DNA of 40,946 nucleotides. It comes from Desulfobacteraceae bacterium CG2_30_51_40 (GTDB taxonomy: Bacteria; Desulfobacterota; DSM-4660; Desulfatiglandales; Desulfatiglandaceae). Position 1 is the first letter of the stretch; every line of letters starts with the position of its first letter. Shown piece by piece: positions 33,716-40,946 of the stretch. The translations under genes were made by a program, and so were the position numbers. Where the stretch lies: contig MNYJ01000106.1 in the NCBI GenBank assembly GCA_001874005.1, positions 1 through 40,946 on the forward strand, read 5' to 3'. The notes below the pieces were generated by a model. The model worked only from the letters and a program-made list of their open reading frames with translations. It was not told the origin of the DNA and did not search any database.

Positions 33716-36502
33716 TCAAATTCCTCCCTGGATCTTTTCAATTTTAACCGCGCAGACCTTGTACTCAGGTATCTTTGAGACAGGATCAATTGCGGGGTTT
33801 GTAAGTGCGTTGGCAGGCCCTCCGGCATAATGGAAAGGGACAAAAACGGTTCCACTCTTTGCCTTGAGAGATATCCTGGTCTTAGCGGTGATAGCGCCTC
33901 TTCTGGTTGAGAGCTTTACCGCTTCCCCGTCCTGAAGGCCGAGGCTTGAGGCATCCTCATTGGAAATCTCCACAAAGGACTCCGGCGCGAGCCGATTGAG
34001 CCCCTCGCTCTTCATGGTCATGGTGCCTGTGTGGTACTGGTATAAAACACGGCCTGTGGTCAGATAGAGGGGGAACTGCTCATCAGGAACCTCGGCCGGG
34101 GGAATCCACTCGATGCCGTGGAATACCCCGAGACCGCAGGTAAAACTATCCATGTGGAGACATGGCGTTCCGGGATGATCCGTCCCGGTGCAGGGCCAGA
34201 AAATACCGTCCTGCTCCAGCCTGTTATAATTAATTCCGCAGTAAGATGGGGTGACTCGGGTAATTTCTGCCATAATCTCCTGCGCATCCTTATAATTCAT
34301 GGGATATCCCATGCGCGTAGAAAGATCGGCTATTATAGCCCAGTCCTCCTTTGCCTCTCCGGGCGGCGTAAGGGCCTTTCTCACCCTCTGGATCTTTCTC
34401 TCCGTGTTGGTGAAGGTTCCGTCCTTTTCGGCAAATGAGGCAGAGGGAAGCACTACATCGGCCAACCTTGCGGTTTCCGTGAGAAATATATCCTGCACTA
34501 CCAGGAAATCCAGATGACCAAGGCCTTCCTTGACGTGTCTCTGATCGGGATCGGAAAGGATGGGATTTTCACCTATGATATAAATCGCCTTAAGGGTTCC
34601 CTCGTGGGCTCCATCCATCATCTCCATGACTGTAAGTCCCGTGCTGTCCGGCAGGTTTGAGACTCCCCAAGCCATTGCCATTCTTTTTCTCACCGCCGGA
34701 TCGGATGTCTTCTGATATCCGGTGTAAACATTCGGGAGCCCGCCCATATCGCAGGCCCCCTGAACATTATTCTGGCCCCTTAAGGGGTTGACTCCTCCGC
34801 CTTCGATGCCGACATTTCCGCAGAGCATCGCAAGGTTGGCAAGGCTTTTAACGTTGTCGGTCCCGCAGGTGTGCTGGGTTATTCCCATACAATATATAAT
34901 GGAGCCCGCCTTGGCGCCGGCATAAAGCCTTGCCGCTGCCTTCAGCTCTTCTGCCGGGATACCCGTAATCTTTTCAACGAATTCGGGGGTGTATTTTTCA
35001 ACCACCTTCTTGACATCATCAAGGCCCACCGTGCGGGAGTTTACATAGGCCTCATCATAGAGACCCTCTTTGAGGATAACGTTCATCATGCCGTTTATCC
35101 ACGCGACATCCGTTCCAAGGGTCGGCCTCAGCCACTTGGCCGCAAAATCGGCGAGCTTGATCCTGCGGGGATCAACCAGTATGAGCTTAGCCCCTTTTTG
35201 GGTCACGGCCCGTTTTATGTAGGAAGAAAGTACTGGATGATTCTCCGTTGTATTGGAGCCGGTTACCAGTATCACCTGCGCCTTTTCAATGTCGCCAATG
35301 GGGTTTGTCATTGCGCCGCTTCCGAATGCTGCAGCCAGACCGGCTACAGTGGAGGAGTGTCAAAGCCTTGCGCAGTGATCCACATTGTTGGTTCCTATGA
35401 CGGCCCTCGCGAATTTCTGAGCCACGTAATTTTCTTCGTTAGTTATTCTGGCGCTCACAAGGAAGGCTATGGAATCAGGGCCGGTGTCCTTTTTGATCTT
35501 GCCTAGTCTGGTCTGGATAAGATTGAGTGCCTCATCCCAGGATGCCTCCCTGAAGGCGCCGTTTTCCTTGATAAGGGGTTTGGTGAGCCGTTCCGGGCTG
35601 TTAATGAAGCTGTATCCGAATCTTCCCTTTACACACAGGCTCCCGTAATTGGGGCCTATGCCTTCAACCCCCGTAACCTTTACGATTTTTTCCTTTCTCA
35701 CGTGCAGATACATCTGGCAACCCACTCCGCAATAAGAGCAGGTGGTCTTGACAAGGCGGGTCTCACCCTTGGACGGGTCATTTTCCAGTATGTCCTGAAC
35801 AGGAACAAGCGCCCCAACGGGACAGGCCTGGACGCATTCTCCGCAAAAAACGCAGTCCGAATCCTTTAGCGCCCTGTCGCCGCTTGCGACGATCTTGGAT
35901 CTCGTGCCTCTGTAGCCGTAACTTATCGCGTTATTGACCTGCACTTCATTACAGGCCTGGACGCAGCGGCCGCACAGGATGCAGCGGGTAAGGTCCCTCA
36001 CTATGAACGGATTGACGTCTTCTATCTTATGCCTGGGTTCGGTTGGCTCAAATCTCACCCCCCTTACCTGGTACTTTATCGCCAGCTCCTGAAGGCGGCA
36101 GTCCCCGTAAACAGGGCAAATATCTTTATGCCCGTCGGCCTTTAGGCTTCTGAGTTGAAAATCCGTCCAGGAATCCATATCCAGATCCTGCACCAGACAG
36201 TTATGATGACCTGAAGAGAGCAAAAGCTCGAGGTTGAGTCTCCTGGATTTCATCACATCGGGGGTATTGGTTTTGACGACCATCTTGGGCGCCGCAGGTG
36301 TTACGCAGGCCGCAAGCAGTGTCCTGGCCCCCCTTACCTCTACCACGCACATGCGGCAGGCCCCGGTGGGAGAGGCATTTTTCATGAAACAGAGAGTGGG
36401 GATGTCTATTCCGTTTCTCTGCGCCACATTCAGTACAGTCTCTCCAGCCTGGAATGGATATTCCTTGCCGTCAATGAAAAGAGTCTCTTTTGATTCCATC
36501 AT
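33716..36502 (-). CDS. fdhA: Formate dehydrogenase catalytic subunit with N-terminal ferredoxin domains, selenocysteine-containing
   Basis: A 928-residue selenoprotein. The N-terminus is NuoG-like: a 2Fe-2S domain (C38, C49, C52, C66), a His-Cys 4Fe-4S region (HHNC at about 99-102, C129, C135) and two ferredoxin sites (C174-C184 and C217-C227 sets). The Mo/W-bis-MGD domain follows with its 4Fe-4S ligands C255, C258, C262 and C290. UGA at 35362-35360 encodes residue 381 (DHCARL-U-HSSTVAGLA), and a SECIS hairpin follows. ATG at 36502 or the adjacent ATG at 36499 are both possible after GAGGAAAG. It leads the long operon with nuoE and nuoF, so it should exchange electrons with NAD and ferredoxin. 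Annotated as separate ORFs it would wrongly appear broken. Confidence 0.95.
35329..35362 (-). promoter_or_regulatory. Selenocysteine UGA and bacterial SECIS hairpin
   Basis: On the minus strand, UGA (35362-35360) is followed after 10 bases by an 8-bp stem, CTGTAGCC (35349-35342) with GGCTGCAG (35336-35329), around the loop GGTCT. Loop and spacing match the element in the other fdhA (15108-15140), and GGUCU is also the loop of E. coli fdhF. The stem sequence differs but pairs equally well, which argues for selection on structure. Confidence 0.93.
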
Positions 36503-36525
36503 CTTTCCTCACTAACCGCCATGCC

Positions 36526-36575
36526 CGGATAGGGCACAACGAAACTTGAAAATCACCCCTAGCCAACCCTCCCCT
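36526..36575 (-). repeat. G-rich dispersed repeat, copy 5 (partial)
   Basis: GGGCACAACGAAACTTGAAA followed by ATCACCCCTAGCC. On the minus strand its outer part (TTGTGCCC-N5-GGGCATGGCGGTTAG) runs to the ribosome binding site of the fdhA at 36502, just as copy 3 does for the RseC-like gene. Confidence 0.7.
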
Positions 36576-36631
36576 GTCTTGCTCATCAGTGCCAGCACCA
36601 AGGCCCGTGGCTAAAGGCCTATAACCTAACT

Positions 36632-36776
36632 AGTGCCCATCCGTAAATGGCTATTTTCACCGATTTCGGCGTTGGGCTCAAATTTTAATCCTCGAAATAC
36701 GTCAATGTATTCCTGTGGTTAAAATTATTGCCCGCCTTGAACTCGACGAAACTATCTCATTTCCGGATGGACACTA
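36632..36776. mobile_element. MITE-like element, copy A (145 bp)
   Basis: The ends are inverted repeats: TAGTGCCCATCCGTAAATG at the left, and the complement of TAGTGTCCATCCGGAAATG at the right. The interior has no coding capacity and contains the AAATTTTAA/TTAAAATT inverted pair. A second copy with about 90% identity lies at 38255-38400. Short length, terminal inverted repeats and two copies fit a non-autonomous transposable element; no transposase is in the window. Confidence 0.8.
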
Positions 36777-37221
36777 ACTACCCGTCTTGCCCTTAAAATA
36801 TGTAAACCTTGGCCATCATTTTAACGCCTCGTTGCGCCTTCCGGGCGCATTGGCATCAAGCCATCTTTACAGGCTGTCAAAAAGCCCATTCCATTTGTCT
36901 TGCTCTTGCCGGGGGCGTATTTGCAGGCACGACCATTCATCCGGCCCCAATCATCACTGCCCCCGGGCATTTCATTCGGGAGCCGCTATCCGGTACTTGT
37001 TCATGCCTTTCCCGGAATGGCATACGGCATTACCATGTATAAAGAGTGGCTAAACTTTAGCAAAGGGCCAAAAATTTTCAAGTATTATCAAAGGAGAGTG
37101 AAGACTATCCGCGGTGTTGCTATTGCAGAACAAAGAAAGACTCCCCCCGGATAGCCCACCTTCTCTATTTGGGCGATAAACTATCCGGTAGAATCCAAAA
37201 AGACAAGAAAGAAATGGTGTC
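36777..37221. other. Non-coding stretch between MITE and porin remnant
   Basis: About 445 bases with no gene I can support. ORFs here on the plus strand have no ribosome binding site and unrecognisable products. It contains a GCGCCTTCCGGGCGC palindrome near 36835. The area looks like decayed intergenic DNA. Confidence 0.5.
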
Positions 37222-37395
37222 TTAGAACTTGAACACGAAATCCGCCTGAAGCCTGTCTTCATGGCCTCTGGATTTCTCATTGCTCCAGTTAGGGGATTTC
37301 GGGTCCCAGTCAGTTACAGGGTCGGTATAGAAGAAGGATGTGGCAAAGGTAAGCCTGTCGAAAGGCAGATAACTTAAAGTGAGTTTATGTCCTTT
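37222..37395 (-). pseudogene. C-terminal remnant of an outer-membrane porin
   Basis: On the minus strand a frame ending at TAA (37224-37222) reads KGHKLTLSYLPFDRLTFATS, then FFYTDPVTDWDPKSPNWSNE and finally DRLQADFVFKF. Alternating polar/hydrophobic strands and a last phenylalanine are hallmarks of outer-membrane beta-barrel C-termini. There is no start and the frame closes at 37419, so only about the last 55 residues survive. The remnant overlaps the last codons of the receiver gene at 37374 in another frame, which suggests a deletion fused the two. Confidence 0.65.
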
Positions 37396-37856
37396 CCTGT
37401 TGGCTCCTTTTCCTGATCAAATACCCTGCCGGGAAAGCGCATGAGCTGCTTGATCCTTGCGCTCCTTATCTTCTGCTCATTGGTGTCTTTTTTTTCGAAC
37501 GCCTGCCCGAGCTTGGAAAGGAGATCCTCCAGCTTTACCGGCTTTAGCAGGTAATCAAAGGCCCCGAGCTTCATTCCCTCTATGCTCGTTTCTACCGAGG
37601 CGTGGCCCGTAAGAAGAAGCACCTCCGCCAGAGGCTGAATCTTCTTGATCTCCCTGAGGGTTTGAATCCCGTCCATACCTCCGGGCATCTTCACATCCAG
37701 TATGACCACGTCGAAGATCTGTTTTTTCATCTCTTCAACAGCCGCCTCACCGCTCAAGACCCCTACGGTATCCACGTTTCTCTTGTTGAGACGGTTGACC
37801 AGTGTCTCGAGGAAATCCTTCTCATCATCAACGACGAGCACCCTGAAAAGATCCAT
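37374..37856 (-). CDS. Response regulator, NtrC-type receiver only
   Basis: A 160-residue protein with one receiver domain (1-120): D10, D11, phosphoacceptor D54 (VVILDVKMPGGMDG), threonine in LLTGHAS and K in LLKPVKLEDLL. It has a charged C-terminal tail (EKKDTNEQKIRSARIKQLM) and no DNA-binding domain. GGGGGGAAAGATA precedes the ATG. Its last codons (GKDINSL) overlap the porin remnant, so the natural C-terminus may have been changed. Confidence 0.9.
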   Translation of the reverse strand: MDLFRVLVVDDEKDFLETLVNRLNKRNVDTVGVLSGEAAVEEMKKQIFDVVILDVKMPGGMDGIQTLREIKKIQPLAEVLLLTGHASVETSIEGMKLGAFDYLLKPVKLEDLLSKLGQAFEKKDTNEQKIRSARIKQLMRFPGRVFDQEKEPTGKDINSL

Positions 37857-37925
37857 TATCTTTCCCCCCTTTCTTAAGACAATAAGAGTTATTAAGGTTA
37901 CTTCGTATCAGCTCAAAAATTCGGG

Positions 37926-37951
37926 GTAGGTGCGGCTTCAGCCGCACCTAC
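37926..37951. repeat. Perfect 12-bp palindrome GTAGGTGCGGCT/AGCCGCACCTAC
   Basis: The arms are 37926-37937 and 37940-37951. It forms a very stable hairpin with a TTCA loop. A degenerate relative (TGTAGGTGCGCCTTCAGGTGCA) lies near 18447-18468. It looks like a dispersed palindromic repeat rather than a terminator, since no T-run follows. Confidence 0.65.
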
Positions 37952-38007
37952 AGAACCTGATTCCTGGCCTGAGGACATCCATCGCCTCCAGTTATTGACA
38001 TGATAAA

Positions 38008-38223
38008 TTACTTCTTCTTCGGTATAACGGCCGGTACTTTTACCGTGAAAATACACCCCCCACCCCGACCCTCCCCCGCGCGGGGGGAGGGAAATCCTCG
38101 ACCTCGCAAAGTGTAAAGCCTCAGGAGGATTTTCATTAGCGGGGGCGACAAAATATTGCTATCATGAGCGTTTACCATGAAAGTTGTTCCTTTTCCAACT
38201 TCAGACTCAAAGGAGATACTTCC
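38008..38223 (-). pseudogene. Histidine kinase C-terminal remnant, interrupted by an insertion
   Basis: The minus-strand frame from 38223 to the TAA at 38008 begins GSISFESEVGKGTTF, the last glycine box of a kinase ATPase domain, and ends FTVKVPAVIPKKK, a typical kinase C-terminus. Between them lie 132 extra bases (38051-38182 or equivalent). Removing them restores GKGTTFTVKVPAVIPKKK in frame. Upstream of 38223 the frame is closed by TGA and the rest of the kinase is missing, so the gene is dead in any case. Confidence 0.7.
38051..38170. mobile_element. 120-bp insertion containing G-rich repeat, copy 6, flanked by 12-bp direct repeats
   Basis: It is bounded by TTTACCGTGAAA (38039-38050) and TTTACCATGAAA (38171-38182), which match at 11 of 12 positions. 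The inside carries the repeat core (ACACCCCCCACCCC, CCTCCCCCGCGCGGGGGGAGG) and a second arm GAGGATTTTCATTAGCGGGG. The direct repeats look like a target-site duplication, so at least this copy arrived by insertion. Confidence 0.6.
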
Positions 38224-38254
38224 TCAATTAGCTGCGGGATCTTGTGCTTTTAGA

Positions 38255-38400
38255 TAGCGTCCATCCGTAAATGGATGTTTTCACCAATTTCGGCGTTGGA
38301 CTCAAATTTTAATCCTCGAAATACCTCAATGTATTCCTGTGGTTAAAATTATCTCCTGCCTTGAACTCGACGAAACTATGTCATTTACGGATGGACACTA
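38255..38400. mobile_element. MITE-like element, copy B (146 bp)
   Basis: The ends are TAGCGTCCATCCGTAAATG and the complement of TAGTGTCCATCCGTAAATG. It is about 90% identical to copy A. It overlaps the 3' end of the receiver gene at 38381 and supplies its last codons and stop. Confidence 0.8.
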
Positions 38401-38758
38401 GGTAGTTCATAATAACCCTCTTTAATTTTTCTATGCTATTTCCTCTCTTTTCCACAAAACCTACAATATTAACGGGATAGGTATATGCATGTTCCTCCGA
38501 TGCGAAGGAGTGTATCATAACCGGCAGAGGAGGCAGCCGGTCCTCGAGCTTGCGCAGGAGGACCGCGGCCTCTTCATCGGGCAGATCCGGATCCACAATT
38601 GCCATATCTATGTTTTCCTGTGCGAAAACGATATCCAGGAGTTCCTTGGCGTTTCTGGCAAGCTTTACTGAATAGCCCTCGGATGTCATTTCACGCCTGA
38701 GAAAATCCCTTACGTGCGGGTTTCGGTCGGCGACAACTATGGTAGCTCTTGCTTGCAT
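38381..38758 (-). CDS. Receiver-domain protein with its 3' end changed by a MITE
   Basis: A 125-residue receiver-like protein: D11 (VVADRN), presumed phosphoacceptor D56 (MAIVDPDLPDEEA) and K in FVEKRG. The second acidic residue of the usual D-D pair is Arg12, so metal binding may be weaker. The final residues after NYL (VSIRK and stop) are encoded by the MITE end. Without the MITE the next bases would read CTC TAA, giving a natural ending ...IMNYL. No strong ribosome binding site is visible; it lies 41 bases downstream of the UspA gene at 38800 and is probably in its operon. Confidence 0.82.
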   Translation of the reverse strand: MQARATIVVADRNPHVRDFLRREMTSEGYSVKLARNAKELLDIVFAQENIDMAIVDPDLPDEEAAVLLRKLEDRLPPLPVMIHSFASEEHAYTYPVNIVGFVEKRGNSIEKLKRVIMNYLVSIRK

Positions 38759-38799
38759 GGTCTAATGGAACCGGATCTCTGAATTCCTTTCGGAAGACT

Positions 38800-39276
38800 C
38801 TATTTGCCTAATCCCCCTGCCTCCTTGGAAAGTCTGTAGGGGTTTATACTCAGTACAGGAGCGGCGCTGTGCTTGATCACCCTTTCGGCCACGCTTCCAA
38901 AAAGTATCCTGTCCAACCCTTTCCTTCCGTGGGTCCCCATTACCACCAGGTCAATCTTCTCGGATTCCACATAGTTCACTATCTCTTCGGCGGCATCTCC
39001 CAGAATTACCTTGGTCCTGCAGGAAGGCATATCCTTGAAATTGGTATTGGCGAATTCCTCTATCCTCGCCTCTGAGCCCTTGACGAACTCCGCCATAAAG
39101 CTTTCGATTGTGGCCTGTGCCACATAAACCGTTGAAACGTGTTCCATTCTTCTTGCAACGAAGAGAAGATGCAGCTCTGCGCCGAACTTTTCAGCCATCA
39201 TGCGGACCCATGGAACTATGGCTGGTGAGACCACTGAAAGATCAACCGGAAAAAGTATCTTGCTGAATTGTGCCAT
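38800..39276 (-). CDS. Universal stress protein (UspA family, ATP-binding type)
   Basis: A 158-residue protein starting FSKILFPVDLSVVSPAIVPW and ending with VVMGTHGRKGLDRILFGSVAERV, which holds the complete G-2x-G-9x-G-S ATP-binding signature. GGAGGAATAGAAA precedes the ATG. It is the third of four clustered minus-strand genes (UspA, GAF-kinase, UspA, receiver), suggesting a stress or energy-state signalling set. Confidence 0.92.
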   Translation of the reverse strand: MAQFSKILFPVDLSVVSPAIVPWVRMMAEKFGAELHLLFVARRMEHVSTVYVAQATIESFMAEFVKGSEARIEEFANTNFKDMPSCRTKVILGDAAEEIVNYVESEKIDLVVMGTHGRKGLDRILFGSVAERVIKHSAAPVLSINPYRLSKEAGGLGK

Positions 39277-39366
39277 TTTCTATTCCTCCTTATTTTAAGT
39301 TACCGTTAAAATACAATATGTTGGTCATGTGCTTCTCCGAGCCATCCGCTCCCGGCAAAACCTCCA

Positions 39367-40650
39367 TCATGAGCTGTTGGCTGTTAGCTGATTTCCAGGC
39401 TTCAGATCCTTTCTTATCGAAAGGCTGATCCTTGCTCCTCTGGGCCGGGAGGGGTCAATCCATGCCTTTCCTCCATGCCTCTCCGCGATCTCCTTCACAA
39501 TGGCCATCCCCAAACCGGAGCCAGCGACACCGCGGGCGGAAGGGTCTCTTTGAAAGGGCTCAAATATCTTGTCCGCCATCTCGGGGGCTATGCCTGCTCC
39601 GTCGTCTGAAATAGAAAAGATATAAAAGGATTCATCCTCAGCGCATTCGACTGCTATTTCCGTGAGGCCGCTTCCGCCGTACTTGAGCGAGTTGTCAAGG
39701 AGGTTCCTTATCACCCGTGTAAAGGAGAGCCTGTCTGCCACGATATCGGGGAAGACATCCGGCAGCCGCCATCTTATGTTGCGTGCAGCCATTTCGGGTT
39801 GAAGTTCCGTTTTGATGGATTCAACTATCTCTCGCACATTCAAAGGCTCAGGATTCATAGCGCCTTCTTTTGACGATACATAGCTGTTTAGCCTTGAAAC
39901 GAGCTGGAGCATGTAATCTGCGGTCTTCAATATGAGTTCACAACATTCGCGGCCCTTTTCATCCAACTGAGATGAATGCTTCTCCCAAAGCCTTTTGATC
40001 AAACCGTAGATCCCCGTTACAGGGCTTTTCAGGTCATGGGAGATGGAATAGGCAAAGAACTGAATCATCTCTTTTTTCTCCTTGAGCATGGCCAGCCTCT
40101 CCTGTAACTCATTGTAAAGCCTGGCATTATGAAGTGCAACCGCTATCTGATTGCCTATTGTCACCAGAAGATCTATCTTGTCCGGATCCAGGGATACCAC
40201 GCTTTTAGATGCCAGATTCATGACTCCGTCAACCCTCTCCCAGGTGATAAGAGGTACGCAGATGATCACCTTGAGGCCCATGGCGGCAAGCCTCTCTGCC
40301 CTTTGTTTGTCTTCGAGATCCGATACGTACTGGGCGAGAAACGATCTCGTCCTTACCGCCTTCCCCGTAAAGCCCTCATCGAGCGTGACCTTCTCAAGGC
40401 CGACAGGCTCCATTCCTCTATGGGAGGCAAGCAGCAGCTCTGTCCCGCTTTCCTCCATGAGGTATATCCTGCCGGCATCATATCCGAATGTGTCAAGTAC
40501 CCTTGAAAGAGCGCCGTCAAGCAAAAGCTCAAGGTCATTGATACCGGCCAGGTAGTTGCTCATATCGAGGACAATTGAAAGCGCCCTGTTCCTGCTTTCT
40601 ATTCCAGACCGGGTTACCTCGATGGAGATATGGCGGCGGTCCAAAAGCAT
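39367..40650 (-). CDS. GAF-domain sensor histidine kinase
   Basis: A 427-residue soluble kinase. The GAF domain covers about residues 25-178 (GYDAGRIYLMEES, EGFTGKAVRTRSF, IICVPLI). HisKA has H205 (YSISHDLKSPVTG). The ATPase domain shows NLLDNSLKYGG, DDGAGIAPEM and GSGLGMAIVKEI. No receiver is attached; the receiver at 38381 is the nearest candidate partner. Its ATG overlaps the stop of the upstream UspA gene (ATGA), so the two are coupled. Confidence 0.93.
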   Translation of the reverse strand: MLLDRRHISIEVTRSGIESRNRALSIVLDMSNYLAGINDLELLLDGALSRVLDTFGYDAGRIYLMEESGTELLLASHRGMEPVGLEKVTLDEGFTGKAVRTRSFLAQYVSDLEDKQRAERLAAMGLKVIICVPLITWERVDGVMNLASKSVVSLDPDKIDLLVTIGNQIAVALHNARLYNELQERLAMLKEKKEMIQFFAYSISHDLKSPVTGIYGLIKRLWEKHSSQLDEKGRECCELILKTADYMLQLVSRLNSYVSSKEGAMNPEPLNVREIVESIKTELQPEMAARNIRWRLPDVFPDIVADRLSFTRVIRNLLDNSLKYGGSGLTEIAVECAEDESFYIFSISDDGAGIAPEMADKIFEPFQRDPSARGVAGSGLGMAIVKEIAERHGGKAWIDPSRPRGARISLSIRKDLKPGNQLTANSS

Positions 40651-40946
40651 CAGTTCACCACCCAGACCGCTGCCCCGGTTGACAGATGCGCTATCCTCCT
40701 TGACACCCTTCCGATGGAGAACTCCTTTACCTTTGAAAGTCCTCTTCTCCCAACGATGATTGTTCCATAGTGCCCGGACTTTGCCTCCTTGACGATGGCC
40801 TCAGATCTGCTCTCAGCGCCCGTTATAACCCTGGAGGTTATATTTTTAAGTGGAAAGCCTGCGGTCGCAAGCTTTGACACGGCCTTGTCAAAGGCCTTGT
40901 TGATGGCTATTTCTGCCTCCGCGACCGCTTCCCTGTCCTTTACCCT
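40650..40946 (-). CDS. Universal stress protein, 5' end outside window
   Basis: The frame is open from the window edge (RVKDREAVAEAEIAINKAFD) to the stop at 40650. The last 98 residues carry the UspA C-terminal part: TIIVGRRGLSKVKEFSIGRV, then RRIAHLSTGAAVWVV. The ATP motif has Arg in place of the final Ser/Thr. A GTG at 40880 is an internal codon, not the start. Overlaps the kinase gene by 4 bases. Confidence 0.85.
   Translation of the reverse strand, partial: RVKDREAVAEAEIAINKAFDKAVSKLATAGFPLKNITSRVITGAESRSEAIVKEAKSGHYGTIIVGRRGLSKVKEFSIGRVSRRIAHLSTGAAVWVVN

Noticed and set aside
33716-36502. Second fdhA as two separate ORFs (33716-35311 and 35360-36502)
   Set aside because: Same reasons: UGA at the Sec position, matching SECIS, conserved protein sequence through the join.
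36787-37154. Plus-strand ORFs between the MITE and the porin remnant
   Set aside because: Overlapping frames of unrecognisable sequence without ribosome binding sites, in a decayed region.
36632-38400. Repeats as a CRISPR array
   Set aside because: Only two dissimilarly spaced 145-bp copies with inverted ends; no short regular repeats or cas genes.

Overview
The window looks like part of a chromosome from a strictly anaerobic, Gram-negative bacterium, most likely a deltaproteobacterium (Desulfobacterota: sulfate reducer or syntroph) or a close neighbour. The basis is two selenocysteine formate dehydrogenases, an NAD/ferredoxin-linked (bifurcating-type) dehydrogenase module, a complete Rnf operon led by a multihaem cytochrome c, a porin remnant, and many PAS-rich histidine kinases. 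This assignment is an inference; no rRNA or other phylogenetic marker is present.

Layout. (1) 1-9.7 kb: a partial membrane protein and three large sensor kinases. The two kinases at 513 and 7233 are paralogues, and the one at 6636 (minus) forms a pair with a receiver protein. (2) 9.9-18.3 kb, plus strand: a CDF-type cation transporter; a signalling trio (a PAS kinase without an ATPase domain, a lone receiver, a receiver-kinase hybrid); a three-gene formate dehydrogenase operon (FAD/NAD reductase subunit, selenocysteine FdhA, iron-sulfur subunit); then another lone receiver. (3) 18.5-19.6 kb, minus: a GAF protein and a UspA-like protein. (4) 20.1 kb, plus: an RseC-like protein whose 3' end overlaps the end of rnfB on the other strand. 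(5) 36.5 down to 20.5 kb, minus: one long, tightly packed set of genes. It runs selenocysteine FdhA, NuoE, DRTGG protein, anti-sigma-type ATPase, HydA-like Fe-S protein, DRTGG protein, PHP protein, ATPase, 2Fe-2S protein, NuoF, tetrahaem cytochrome, then RnfC, D, G, E, A and B. (6) 36.5-38.4 kb: a decayed, repeat-rich stretch with a MITE in two copies, a porin tail, a receiver gene and a kinase tail interrupted by a 120-bp insertion. (7) 38.4-40.9 kb, minus: UspA, GAF-kinase, UspA and receiver genes in a row.

How it fits together (inference): the FdhA-NuoE-NuoF complex would interconvert formate, NAD and ferredoxin. Rnf would couple ferredoxin oxidation to ion pumping. The genes between nuoE and nuoF look like a built-in redox-sensing and regulatory island.

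The Rnf operon is unusual. RnfC keeps its two 4Fe-4S clusters but lacks the glycine-rich FMN/NADH motif and looks NqrA-like there. RnfB is fused to a GltD-like FAD/NAD(P) oxidoreductase. This suggests a rewired Rnf in which the pyridine-nucleotide site has moved, or in which the acceptor is a cytochrome or quinone.

Both fdhA genes appear broken by UGA, but each UGA is followed by a bacterial SECIS hairpin with the same GGUCU loop. Each should be read as one selenoprotein gene.
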